From positions 6,203,861 through 6,267,860 of the forward strand of contig NC_072467.1 in assembly GCF_027596085.1 (NCBI RefSeq): a stretch of DNA of 64,000 nucleotides. Reading direction: 5' to 3'. Shown piece by piece: positions 36,839 through 49,696 of the stretch. The position numbers were made by a program, and so were the translations under genes. The notes beneath the pieces were generated by a model. The model made no database searches, was not told where the DNA came from, and was given only the letters and a program-made list of their open reading frames with translations. Each line of letters begins with the position of its first letter. The stretch's first letter is position 1. Origin of the DNA: Anoplopoma fimbria (taxonomy: Eukaryota; Chordata; Actinopteri; Perciformes; Anoplopomatidae).

Positions 36839-39800
36839 GGAGAAAAGGTCTGGTATCTTTGGCTGTCAGAGGACTGTAATAAGCTTGTCCAATCATTTCA
36901 TTCGGCTCAAATGAAACGATTGTTCATTGCTCGTCACTGGAGTCCTCCACAAGCTACTAGCTTTAGAGCTGAAGTTTGTTGTTTACGTTCATTATGAAAT
37001 GTTTATGTTCATAATGATAATTTTGAAAGCAGCGTGTAGATGTAGATGCTTTGGAGCAGACATTCTTGCAACGAACCGACTCGTGTTATCCAATTCAACG
37101 TATTTCGGTAATCGATGGCGTTGCTTACGTCAACGAATCGCCCCAGTGGCCTATTCCACAAAAACGTGTGACAGGTCTATGTTTGCCATGCCCCTTTTGT
37201 CTTTTTAAAGCTTGAAGCTCATTCTTTTTTCCACTTTCTTTCTTCCATGATGTAGTATTACAATTCAGATGCCTTTAAAAAAAAGTAATAATACAGGTGA
37301 TGTGGGCTCCAATAATAATCTTTCAATGTCTTTCAGAAGGTCAGAACACGATGAAAGAATTGCTGTTTTTTCTCCATTTGTGTATCACTATTAAAGAAAG
37401 ACATGCTCTATATGAAGTCACTGTCGACCAAAATAGTGTTGCTGTCCTCCCATCCCCAAAAACCCACATTTTTACATTCAAAGACATTTATTTATTTCAG
37501 GCTGTATGCACAACCTTTACTAATAAAGTATAGCAGCCTGTATGCAGCCTGCAAGACCCACGGCAAAACAAAGTCATAAAAGCACCAATCACTGCTGCCT
37601 GTTAAGCTTATTGCTTTTTATCACATCGGAGTAACTGAAGGCAGCATAGGTATGTGCTGAAACCATGGTAACCAAAGGTTTCCTAACATTTACAAAAGAG
37701 TAAATCCCAAACTATTATCTTTCCCTAACCCAAACCATTTTTTTCTTTTGACTAAACATAACCAAACCGTAACAAAAATGGTGTAAGATCATCAAACAAC
37801 TAGGTATTTACTCAAAAGTGATTTGTAACGGTATTGGAAGGAATAAAACATCCTTTATCATCCTGTCTGTAGGCGTCAAACCTGAAAATCCTCATATGTG
37901 TCCGTCTGGAGGACAAACGATGTAGTTTGTCATTTAACGCTCTGGTTTGGCCTGAGAAGGCACCAAACCGAGTCACAATGTTGCTCATGGATTGCTCATA
38001 GATCTGTTGTCTGTTACACTCAGCAGATTCAGGTCAGACCTTCCTGTTCTGTTGCAAATGTGCCCCAGTCTTCTTATCAACATTATGACTCACTGTCAAT
38101 TTCGGTTCATCATTTTCCGAACTTATTGTAAGCAATTATGTCATTTGTGATGACAGCAAATGTTCAAAACATAACATGTGAGTGGGTAAGCATTGACATC
38201 TGTATAATTAACTTGTTGTTGTACATTTGTGGGAGGCACAAATAGTGTCAGCGTTACGTCACTTCACAACATTCTATAAGAGTCACAAATGAATTGATGG
38301 TATGTACTTTCAGACACACTCACTTTGACAGTTACATTTTCAAAAGTAATTAATTATATTCCAATTTTCAAGCCTGTGCTGATGCTCCTCATACTGATCT
38401 GAATCATGCAGACAAAGGTTGCAAACATAGTGCCAACATTAAAAGATTATGTAACATTTAACCTGCATGATTATCTGAACGCTCCTATTCAAGAACCACT
38501 CGAACAGAATTATTCTTAAGTGGCTTGTAAGAGCGATTTAGGAGAACTCGCCACATTCATCAATTTTCTGGTATTTTTAGTTTTCTCTTAGTTACGAAAA
38601 CAAATTAAGAGTGGTCAAGACCTGTCGTAGGAGTGATTTGTAAATAGTCTGCAGTTAGCCAAAAAAAAAAGCTTTCACCAATGGATTTCAAATTTCATAT
38701 CTTTTTTTAATTAGAAAATCCTACATGAATTGCACTTCATAACTACGTTGACACTGCTTAATTGTAAGTGTAACTTTGATGACTCATTTTTTTTTTTTAC
38801 AAGCTTCAATGGGCTGTTATTGATAGCTGGTGTATATGCAGTGTGATGGGTGATAGCAAACAAAGAATCGGGGATCAGGATACAAACACTGGATATCGAT
38901 CCATTAAAACATGATATAGTTGGTCTTGCAGTCTGGCCCAGTCCTTGTACATCACTTTGATGCAGAGGTGTGAGTATAGCTGTGACTCCACAGTGTAGCT
39001 GTAAAATACATGTTCACAGCTATCCTACATCTGTCTCAGTAAAAGAGTATTTTACAATCATTCTATGAAACCATAACCCAAAGGTTATTTCAGTATTGAT
39101 GTTGTGTCCGCACATGTTAGTCTCATGCTCACTTGTGCTTTAGTGCTGCTGTTGACAGTGTTTCATTGAGACCTAGTGGCCTCTTGACTTCTACTTCTAT
39201 TCCTGGTGTGTATTTACTTCACAGAGTTGTTTACTACAGTCAGTCCTCCTTGTGAATTGCAGCGTTTTTTACGCCTCATCCCTTGTTCAACAATTGTGGA
39301 AGGACCCAAGGCCATGTGTCCCATTTTTTATCTTGGAATGACCTTTCTTAGGTGTTGTCATTGGTTTGGTCCCAATTGATACATCTTTGCTCTGTAAACC
39401 TGTTCCTGAAAGCTTTAGGAGCAATTTTAATCCCTACAGGGTCTCAGTGAAACTCTTACAGCTAATAGCCTTACATAGTTCTAAAATATGTGACTTGGTG
39501 TTAAGGATAGCTGGTAGTTTTCTGAACATGTTCAGTTGAAAGAACTCATTCCCAAAGGCAGGTGGGCAAGGTTAAAGGCTCGTTTAAACTTCTGCGCTGA
39601 TCGTTATGTTTCTCATGCTTCTCATGAAGACCTTGTGTCTGGAAAAAACGACCAATAACTCTGGTCTTGTCTAACATATTATAATCTTAGGTCTCAACTG
39701 AGAAAAAAGTAGTGAGATCATTTTTTGGGTGACCTAGATTTTCCTGCCCATCCCCATTAACGAAATGTGAATCAAACAAAACAATAGAGCGTGCCAAACA

Positions 39801-41653
39801 GATTATAGTTCCCAAGGGAGAACACAAAACTTTCAAATATCTCTGTTTGATTTTTGTCAGAATTAAACAGAAACATTACTGCTTTCCGGGCAGACCTCCA
39901 ATAGCAGTAGAGACTGAAAAAGAGTTGTTTGTTGCTGTAATTACTGTGTGCTAGTGGTGGAAAGCAACTAAATGCTGGATTTAGATAATATGAGAATATG
40001 GCTGTATTGCTGTATATGAGTTTGTGTCTGGTTTATTAACGGGGCTCCCTTAATTTTCAAAACGCCAATCAGCACAAGCAATAGTGTAAGACTTTTTCTG
40101 TTAGGAGACACACACCACAGTTCTCCTGAGGGACTTGCAGTATTTCAATAATATGCTACTTTGCACGCTTATGTTTTTCACAGCTAGTTATTTTTAAGAT
40201 TTAACAAGATTAAAATTTTAATATATAGCTACTAACACACAATGCCATACAGTAAATATAATTTCCCAACAGAATATTGAATAGTATTATAACATATGCT
40301 TGCTTGATGTGTATTTTTTTTACTGTATTGTGCTGATACTTCTATTTTACACTATTGCATTAAAAACTGCATAGATAGCAATTCAAATAAAAATATTTAT
40401 TGCATCCTGTAAAAGCAGACATTTCAACCCCTCTGATTATCATCAGAGCTTCTGAGGGTTTTGATTCTTATAGATGGCACAGTGTTAAAGTATGTTTGCT
40501 CCCTTGCACTGCCTAGTTATGGTGTCCAGTATCCTGGCACTATTTCATTTTTAGTTGTTTTTTATGCTCTAGTCCAGTCTGTGAAATATAAAAGTCCAAC
40601 CAATAGGTTGGTAATTTATTATGAGATGCTGTAGTTTCTAGGGCTGTAAACAACATGGAAACAGCCATGTCCACTGTTCTCACCTTGATTTAGAGAATGG
40701 CCTGAATTTGTGCGGAAATTTCAATCTATAGTCTGCGGTTCACTCCAGAAATTATTACAACATTCATTATTGACCTTCTGTCAAACATTTAGCTCCGAAG
40801 GGTTGCACTGAGTGATCTGGGTTTTTTTCATAGTTCACATCAGACCAAAATAAAATAAAAAAATATATAAAACTAGGAAAGAGACGGAGACTTAACTTAG
40901 TCTTGGTACCATTTGGACTGTTTATCCGTCCAAATGGTACACACACACAAATCACACAACACAATAACATTGTACCTTCATACACATACACACGTAAATA
41001 CACACCCACACTGACACCATCTTGAATAATTTTAAAATATTAAAATGCATACCCAAATTACCCCTAACAGCCAGTGACAGATGTGGCAGTGATCAGTGAC
41101 TTGATAAATGTCAAGCCATACTTGCTAAACATATATTATATATTATTATACATAATATATATATTTTTTTTCCTTCAGAAGATTTCAAGGTCACAGAATA
41201 TGGCTGCATGACTAAACATGCACTGACTTGCTGTTGGTAGACCTCGGTTAGACACACACACATACTTCCCACACAAAACTAGACTAAAAATATTATAAAC
41301 TACATTTGAGAAGTACACGTGTAGAAGAGCAAACCTCAATCTATTTTCCCTGATGGGAAGCGAGAGGACACAGTAAGGTCTTAACAGCCAGCAGATTGAT
41401 GAAACTGCTGATGAGTTCATCTTTTTCATGCTATTCCAAAAAAGTATTTTCTGCCCCTTTTGTGCCTCTCGTTCAAACCTTGTGCTTGACAGAGTAATTC
41501 ACTGACCATTTCTTTGCCGCTGTAATACCGCATCAATAGTCCTGTTTGGCACTAAGTGAAGTCAGAATTGAAAAATAATTACTGAGTGACTCTTTAAGGT
41601 TATTTGAAATAAGGATTTGAAGGATAAGCAGCCCACCCATGTCTCTTTAGTCT

Positions 41654-41663
<10 letters not shown>
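36839..41663. other. intergenic sequence, no gene recognised
   Basis: Long AT-rich stretch without supported exons. A good acceptor (TCTTTCAATGTCTTTCAG, ending 37336) precedes a short + strand frame ending at a TAA about 55 bases later. 37665-37860 resembles old repeat sequence (CCCTAACCCAAACC). ORFs here lack domains. Confidence 0.4.
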
Positions 41664-41689
<26 letters not shown>

Positions 41690-42180
41690 CGGTGAAATGT
41701 TTGCTAACAAGTCTGAGAATGTCCACTCGGCTGATCCATCCCAGAATCACTGACATTAAGATCACATTGGGGGACATAATGTAATTTACCTGCCTCATCA
41801 GCTAATGCAGCACAAATCCATTTTCGCCCAAACAGGAACGTCCACATACATTACCCAGATGACCGTGCGGAGTCAAGGGGGAACGACTAATGAGACCAAA
41901 TGTAATTACTGTCCACCTCCGATTAGAGAACAAAATAAACCCTCCTGCACTCCCATTTGGGGCTGCAAAGACTGGGGACGAGAATAAACCCTCTTACCGT
42001 CACCACTCAGCGCTACAATGGGCTTTCCTGTCACTATTTAGATGGGTGTTCAGGCTCTTCATAATGATTCCTGTTAGCTGATGGCTCAGCCGCCATTGTC
42101 TTCCAGACATCCATGAAGTAATTAAAAAAAAAACAGAGAATTACAGGAGGTGTTGAGTTATTGGCGTTCTAACAGTATCC
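41640..42180. promoter_or_regulatory. possible conserved non-coding element after a (GA)n run
   Basis: After (GA)13 at 41664-41689 there are some 450 bases of unique mixed-composition sequence with words such as AAATGTAATTACTGTC, CATAATGATTCC and GAAGTAATTAAA. Overlapping + strand frames of 60 and 63 codons have no domain. Confidence 0.2.
41664..41689. repeat. (GA)13 microsatellite
   Basis: Pure dinucleotide run. Confidence 0.95.
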
Positions 42181-43584
42181 CACAAATTTTCCACTCAGTT
42201 TGTGGAAGTGTTTAGTCTAACGAGATCTGAACCAAATAAGATGAACGCCACTCCAACCTTCTTCAGCCCCCTATTTTACCGGAAAACAGAGCATTTTGCT
42301 TTCAGAAAATCGGGAGTGCACTGACAACCGAAAACACCCGTGTTGTCTATATCTCTCGCACACGCCTGTCTACCTTTTTACATTCTCCTCAAACAAGGTG
42401 ACTTCCACACTTCTTTAGGATTATAATGTGCCATAGAAGTTAAAGTAGTGAAGTGTAAGCGAGTGTGCTTTTCTTTTACTGAAAATTAGATAACTTAAAG
42501 TAAACCGGTTGTCAGGCGATCACTTTTGAGCCGTGCGGCATTATGCCTCATGCAATGTGTGCAGAGGGAGATGAAAAAACGTAAAGATAAGAAAGTTGTT
42601 AAGTAAGGAGTTTAAGATCCTCAAGGAATTGACATGCAAAACCATCTCTCAGTCTGAGACGCATAAGACAAGAGTCTAATTTCCGGGAAGACAAGTTTAC
42701 CCTCTAGCGTTTCACTGAGAATGTTTATACCGAGTTTATTTATTTATTTATTATTATTATTTATTTATTTATTTATTTTATCCCCCATTTAAGGTATTGA
42801 GGGAGAAAAAAAGTGGAGTCAATGATCGTGTGAGGGTATGAATAATTAACAGGAAATAAACAAATAAAAATAACAAAAAACTGGTAAATAATCTTATCGT
42901 ATCCAACAGCTGCGGTGATACCAAGACACCCCCACACCCTCGCATGGTAAAGAAAAAAAACCCTGTCCGTGCAGTTAAGCTGCTTATAAATATTTGTAAT
43001 TAAAATTGGAGGGGGAAAAGCAAGGAGAGTGGCATCTTTATCACTGGAGACACTGCTGCTGCAGGTGTCTTTGATGCCCAGAGAGGCGTTTTCATCTGAC
43101 AGTGCAGGAGAGCAGAGACTCCTATCGACTTGTCCCACTCAACAGCTCCCTCCGCCTCGACTCCCCCTCCACGTGTAAGCTTAAATGTTCAAGAGTTCAT
43201 TACCCTTTTGTTTTGCATTTTCATCTATTTCTACCAGACCTTTGAAATCTCGTCAGCCCACACCTTTAAATTATTCATCAACACTTAAAAAAAAAGCACT
43301 CCTCTATTTTAGGACAGGAGAAAACTTTGATTTTGCAGACGTGTGCACAATACTTTGTCCAGCTTTATGCTATTGCCCTGATTTTTAAATGTAAGGCATG
43401 AGTTAATTTTTAATGCTGAACAAATCAATATTTTTTTATATTAACAAAGACTATACAATGTCATAGTGACAAACCCACAGAGAATGATCACACTTTCAGC
43501 TCTATGAAGCATTTAAGCGACTTTCAGCGAATCCTTATTTGTTTTACGGCTCTCAACTTAACTGTTTGGTTCACTGTAACAACT
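42181..43584. other. intergenic sequence, no gene recognised
   Basis: Contains an (ATTT)n microsatellite at 42735-42780. The 121-codon minus-strand frame at 42773-43138 has no domain. Confidence 0.4.
42735..42780. repeat. (ATTT)n microsatellite with ATT interruption
   Basis: Tetranucleotide repeat with a short ATT run in its middle. Confidence 0.95.
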
Positions 43585-43785
43585 CTCATCAGCATTATTT
43601 CTAGACACAGCAGGCATCTGTTACCAGTGTAAAAGCTCTGCGTGCTACCTGCCCTTTCAGTGCCAAACGGCAGACTAATGGCTAGCTCTCCAGACATTTC
43701 CCTCAGGAGTCGGTGAAGACCAAACTAGAGCTAAAAGGAAAGTCAGTATTCGACTTACATTCTGTGGATGGACAGATGCACATCT
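43585..43785. repeat. copy 3 of the dispersed degenerate repeat family, abutting a SINE
   Basis: ACATTTCCCTCAGGAGTCGG, TGAAGACCAAACTAGAGCTA and CGACTTACATTCTGTGGATG match the order of the other copies. It stops at the SINE insertion near 43791. Confidence 0.55.
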
Positions 43786-43791
43786 CAATAT

Positions 43792-44081
43792 TACATTACA
43801 TTACAGTCATTTAGCAGACGCTTTTATCCAAAGCGACTTACAATCAGTAGTATATTACATATCATTCACCCATTCACACACTGATGACAGGCTACCATGC
43901 AAGGTGCCACCATCAGACTCTAACTAACATTCAACATCCAGTCCACACCGATGGCAAGCCTTCAGGAGCAACTTGGGGTTAAGTGTCTTGCCCAAGGACA
44001 CATCGACTGCCGAAGCCGGGTATCGAACCACCGACCCTCTGATTGGAGAACTACCTTGCTCTCCACTACGCCACAGCCGCC
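43792..44081 (-). mobile_element. tRNA-derived SINE, full-length, reverse orientation
   Basis: The reverse complement matches the copy at 23384-23676 almost base for base; the main difference is a 4-base indel. A possible target duplication CAATAT is at 43786-43791 and 44082-44087. Its B box reads GGTTCGATACC and its tail has the GATAAAAGCGTCTGCTAAATG core. Confidence 0.93.
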
Positions 44082-44087
44082 CAATAT

Positions 44088-45780
44088 GAATGCCAATGTT
44101 GTTTATATGTCTGCTGTATATTTAAACAGGCAGCAGATTACTAACATGTGCCATACTAACTTAATTTTAAGGAATTTTATTGGTTTGTTATTTAGTTTAT
44201 TTTGATTTTGATGTTAACAATAAATCTAAAATATATTTTTTAAATGTATGTATAAAAAGTAGAATTTGAAAGTGCCCTCAAAAAGCAAAACCGGCCCTGC
44301 TACCTGGTGCTTCCAAAGCTCGAGGAGCTGCTGCGCAACGTGCACTTGTTATGGGGAGAGATGCATCATGTTTCCAAGGATAAAATGAGATCAAGAGATC
44401 TATTTGTAGATTTTAACATTTGCAGACATTATTAACACGATTTGAATTAATACAATTGACTCCTCCAAGTTATGTAGTTCTCTTCAGCTCACTCACTGTA
44501 AATGCAAACTCAGCTGCTGATTGGTTATCTCACGTTGAATCTTACATTACCACTCCGGTCTAATGTTATCTATCTGGACACGTTAACATTAATACTAGCA
44601 AGCTTACCTCATTCACTTGGGTTGAATTCCCTATTGCTGCTCATAAACCAAGGGTTCCGTCAAAAACAGGCAAGTCCACAAATCACACAAAATGAGAGAT
44701 CTGGTTTCAGAAATAAAAATATTATTCATTTTAAATCCTTAAAAATATGAAAACACATATCCTTAATCAGGGACAAAATAAAATATTTAAAAACAAGAAT
44801 TCCTGGGACATAAACAACCATAAATATCGAAACCTAAATATAAAACAATCTCTAAAAATGGAGGGACTATTAAAATTAACCTGAAGAGGGGCTACAGCAA
44901 ACTTCAAACCAGGGAGGTACCTCAGGCAAATGGTAAAAGGATTTGCATGATACTGAAATAAAAAAGAAAAGAGCGAAGGCACACTTATGGTAAATGCAGG
45001 CAAAGATGAGAAATATTGTTTTATTCTGCTCCACACCCTCCCTGTGTTTAAAATGTCTGTAGCCACCATTATAGAAACATATTTATACTTGAAGTTAAGA
45101 TTCTCAAATAAATTGAATAGTCATCCAAAAATTTGATCAAAACTGAAAGTACACAAAAAGAAACAACAAGATCAAAAGACAATAAAATGCAAAATAAGAC
45201 AATGAAAGGGACGTAAACCCCCCCCCTCCCAAAAAAAAAACAGGCAAACAAAACAAGACTGCTAATCTTTTCATTTTGAGTGAGCAGCTGATACAAATGC
45301 GATTTAAACCAGACAGAGCAGCAGTTGCAGTGAAAGATCAGGTTTTACCACTAAAGGTATTTATTTCCGGGGGACTGGTGTGGAAACCCACTACATTGGA
45401 TTTATTGTGGGGGACAGTTAAGTAGAGGGGCCGTGACAGAGGCTGACTTTAACTGCCGATTACACTTAAAACTTGAAAAAGCAAAATGACTTAGTGAGGA
45501 GCATTAAAAGGCACATGGTTCTCCAAACTTCGAAAGTCAGTGATATTGATTCATAAATTTAAGATACTGCAATGACCATCAAAAGCACGGCTGGGAAATC
45601 AGCAAAGTGTAGTTACAGGGTTTGTTTGTCTTAAGTTTCCGGACCAAAGCAGAGAAGGAGGATAAGAGGGGGAGGGAGGGAGAAAGAGAGGAGGCATAAA
45701 TATCACCACCCCAGAGGCCAGTCCCTGGCTCTGCTCCAGCATTTCACCTGCTACCACCATTTTTGTTTTTAAATCAGTGA
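44088..45780. other. intergenic sequence, no gene recognised
   Basis: AT-rich, with a C/A homopolymer pair at 45219-45240. A 36-codon open stretch (about 44306-44420, reading LPKLEELLRNVHLLWGEMHH) is exon-like but has no convincing splice sites or start. Confidence 0.35.
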
Positions 45781-47849
45781 GTCATGCCTCAGCCAGGCCA
45801 ACCATTCCCATGTTTGGACATAATAGTAGAGTCGAACTCCCTGTTTATGTTTTTCGCTCGGCTGGATATTTGCTCCGTGATACTACAGAATAAGGCAATT
45901 TCTTTTTTCTGGGTTAGAATGTATGCTTTGTTGAAGGGTGTGAACTATAAACGTAACAAAAAAAATGTTTTTCTTTTCTTTTCAGATGAATATCTATCAA
46001 ACACTACACGAAATGTGCATTTGAAACATTGGTGATAAGTGAACAAGAAAGTGCGCCGTGAACGAGGCAACTGGATACATGTGTTATTGCCAGAGCGATA
46101 CGTTATGCCTGTTGGCACACTCCACATTTGAAACATTGCCGTCAACAGGAAAGCCTCGCTGCTTGTCAGCAATGATTTATGTGAAGTCCCTCAAAAAATG
46201 GCATCAGAGAAACTTTGGAGAGAAAAGGTTACTGAAAAACACAATCGTAGTGAATGAGGACACTGCTGAATTTCATACAGTTTTCTCCCATCTGTCCCCA
46301 ATCATCCCAGATGCTTTGTCTCACAAGAATTATGAGACCTTTCTCTCATGAGGAAATTGCTTTTACAGCAACCTCATCCCGCTCTTCAGACTTCTCAGCA
46401 GCCATCCAGAGTGTGTGCATCAGTGTGTGTCTGTGAGCTATAGGAGTGCTGACACAACCGAATAGGATGCCACTCCTCCTGGACCTAACACAAGGTGAAA
46501 GCGCGTCCCGTCACACATTCCTTCTCTTCTAATTTGTTTGTGTCATCCCCCCCGCGCACCTGTTCATGTCTCTTCATGTTGGAGATTGAGGTGTAAGAGG
46601 GGGCTGGTTTGTTATCTGATAAGGTTGTTATTAACACTGGTGCCGCCTGCATTGTTTGGTTGTGACACTGGCGTGATTGATATTCTGTCAGCGTTGAGGG
46701 GAAAGTTTCCAGTTCTAGATGAATGGGTGACTCCCAAAATAAAGGAAATGGAAGATGAAAATCGGGACCTATTATGATGGGGAACATTAGCAGAACAGCA
46801 CAGGGCTGCCATCCGTCTGTGAAGTGACCTTTCAGGAAAAATGTGGTTAGTGTCTATCATTAACCCCCATTCCTCTCTCTGTCTCCCCCTCTCTCCACCC
46901 TGCCATTTTATTTCTGCTTCTTTGCTCGATTACATTTTCTTTTTTCTTTTTTACTGAAACATAAATTTGGTGGTGCGGTGTTCTTTTTATGTGAACAACT
47001 CAGGGGTATGACCCTAAGGGGAATGATGGAAAGATACTTGTCTGAAAGAGACATAAAATCAAATAAAGACCTGGGCTGACTACGAGCCCAAGGAGTGAGC
47101 TGGGAGTCTTATATGAACTGAAGATCAGTAGCACGATGAGCAAAGGGATGCAACAGTAAATATCTCTGCGTGGCAGGAAAGAAAAGAGGCAGTCAGGTGC
47201 AAACTGCAGTTTTTATCGTTGTGACAAAGCAGCTTATGTGGTTATCTGGTTTATAATTTAAGGGTTTCAAGTAATCATCCAGTGAGCGCTGCACTTTCAT
47301 GTAACATTGTCTGACGAGCAAAGCAGAAATTTGAGGCATTCTTGTCAAAACCTGCTGCCTACATTACCCATGATGCAACTTAACCTCAGACAGTTTGTTC
47401 AGGCATGATATACTAGTAACAGCTAATGTAGCCTTGAGATGCTAGCCTCAGGCAGAGATGAGGAGCGGGCCACAGCGTTTTGGTAAACTCACTTTTCTAA
47501 CTCCACCCCCCCCCCATATTTATTTCATTTTAAACTTGTAGTCTTTAGCCCGAACCGAACTGCTGACTCAAGTGACATCACTAGAGGGAAATTTATAAGC
47601 CTTCACTCAGCTCCCTCTGGAGGATTTATACATCATTTTTTTTTACACATATGCAGAAGGACTGAGATCTTAGGGATGACAACTTAAATGCTCCAATAAT
47701 CAATATCCTAATATTAACAGCGGAAAAAATAATAGCCGACCTAATGTGTAACGTGAAAGGCATCGCTTGATGCACCCACAGAAAATGATCAGCCGGCCCT
47801 ACACTTTGCTTTAGCCCTGCACATAATCTTACCTTCTTTTAAGAAAAAG
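45781..47849. other. intergenic sequence, no gene recognised
   Basis: A very strong + strand acceptor tract (TTTTTCTTTTCTTTTCAG, ending at 45985) is followed by only 15 open codons to a stop at 46033-46035. The other frames up to 100 codons lack domains. 46040-46870 is unique sequence of enhancer-like composition. Confidence 0.35.
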
Positions 47850-48060
47850 TTGGCCACTGCTGGTGAAGATAGTGAAGTATTTAGCTGCTAAAGAAGTCAT
47901 TTCCCAGTGGATTTGGTGGAGACTACCCAGAGATGAAAGACTTAATACTTGACTTACATTAATTGGGTGGCCAGAAACTCTGTGTCTGCTGAATGTGTTA
48001 AAAGGCAACTGTTTGCTGACATTTTTGCCTTTATAACTTTAAAAAGTGATGATATGGCTG
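47850..48060. repeat. copy 4 of the dispersed degenerate repeat family
   Basis: TTTAGCTGCTAAAGA, GGTGGAGACTACCCAGAG, GACTTACATTAATTGGGTGG and CTGCTGAATGTG follow the same order as copies 1-3. Confidence 0.55.
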
Positions 48061-48197
48061 TCAGTTGTATTTACAGATTTTTCTGCTGCCCACAGCTGGC
48101 CCCCAAAAATTAATAAATCATTTTTTATACAAAATTGACAAAGGTTATAGGTTGTGTGTGCACAAGGCGACTTGTGAGGAAACTCTGGGTTCTGCTG

Positions 48198-48201
<4 letters not shown>

Positions 48202-48230
<29 letters not shown>
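48202..48230. repeat. (GA)14 microsatellite
   Basis: Pure dinucleotide run. Confidence 0.95.
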
Positions 48231-48232
<2 letters not shown>

Positions 48233-48289
48233 AGAACACAGAGCGGGCCACAGGCGGAGCTATTGATCGGTCTCGTCAGGGTTCAGGGA

Positions 48290-48760
48290 TATTGATGAGT
48301 TACAAAACCACCATTAATTACGAATCACTTCTGCCATGAAAGTCGATTAGAGCGAAAAGCAGCAAAAAAGTCTGTATCAAACCAAAAAAAAGTGATAGGG
48401 CCTGCACATTTCTCATCTAAAGATCTCTTTGGCCAGGCCCCGGTTACTTTGCTTTTTTTGTCTCCTGAGCTTTTAAATTATACAAGTCTTGTTTAATTAA
48501 AGTTGTAAGTTCCTTTGTGATTATTTGTGGCTGCGCTCATCAGTAATTAGACGTGCAGGACTAATTAATGCAGATGTGTGTTTTATCCATATTCAGTAAG
48601 CAGTTTCCACCACCTTATCACTGAGCACATGATCAATACCACTGGACACATGATGAATTATGGTCCACACGTGTGCATATATTCAGCAGGTGTTGAGCCT
48701 TATGCAATGTGCATATAAAGATGCGGGGCGCTGTGATACAGTCATGAGCAGGTGCAGGGT
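48290..48760. promoter_or_regulatory. possible conserved non-coding element dense in homeodomain core sites
   Basis: Four TAATTA/TTAATTA cores fall within about 255 bases (near 48313, 48493, 48543 and 48562), in repeat-free sequence with no coding potential. Typical of LIM/paired homeodomain-bound enhancers; function is inferred only. Confidence 0.3.
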
Positions 48761-49307
48761 TTACGATGATCCACAGGCAGGTTCACAGACGGTCCTTGTC
48801 AGCGCCACTTGAGAGAGTCCCTGCTGTCTCAGACAGGTTGCAGTAGAGCCGTGCTTTGCATTAAAATTGCAAGAAACACTCTCTTCAACTGCACACAATC
48901 TCTCTACCATGTTCTGTCTTTCTACAAGGCAAAATAAAGTGTTTTTATACCTTAAAGTACAGCTTAAAGCCTGCACCCTTATTTTCTCCAGGTCTCGCCC
49001 ACTCTTTGTGGTCCCTCTCTGTCCTGCCCTCTGCCTCTCTATGCGGCTTTGCACCTGTCTCTGATGCTTCACTGTTTTTTTTTTTTGGGAAAGAGACTGC
49101 TGTCTGTGATTAATGTTTGGTGTGTAGTTGCGTATGTAAGCAATCACAATTCATCCGTGAAGTCTACTCTTCCTGGGTCTGACAGGCATGCCTTGGCACA
49201 CAGAGCTATGCAGTGTCTTCTACTCTATAAAGCTGATTTCAAATACAGCCATTTCAGAGGAGATGCACTGCAGTGGCACGAAGCAAACAGGCTAAACAGA
49301 TCAACAG

Positions 49308-49335
<28 letters not shown>
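49308..49335. repeat. (CT)14 microsatellite
   Basis: Pure dinucleotide run. Confidence 0.95.
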
Positions 49336-49338
<3 letters not shown>

Positions 49339-49593
49339 CCTCCACTTGCATCCCCCCCTGTTTTATTGTGACAAGACACAAGCAAGTCATGGCCTGAATA
49401 CCAACGCGGTAATTTCTTGACAGTCTCCCTTTATTTGTCTGCTATCGCCCTGATAAGATGATTTTCACTCTCCGGGTTTGTTTTGTCTTGGCAAAGATGG
49501 CCTGGATGAGTGAGCTCATCCTCCCTCTCTCATTTTGTCTTTCCATCAGCTGTGGTTCTCCTATATTCCAGACCACTCTGCACACACATCGCC

Positions 49594-49603
49594 GTGTGTG
49601 TGT

Positions 49604-49696
<93 letters not shown>
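49594..49696. repeat. compound (GT)n(GA)n microsatellite
   Basis: About 89 bases of GT with one TATG interruption, then (GA)7. Confidence 0.97.

Noticed and set aside
44306..44420. Exon-like + strand stretch LPKLEELLRNVHLLWGEMHH
   Set aside because: No start and no convincing splice sites; unrecognised and short.
45986..46035. Terminal exon after a very strong acceptor
   Set aside because: Only about 15 codons to the stop and no partner exon identified.
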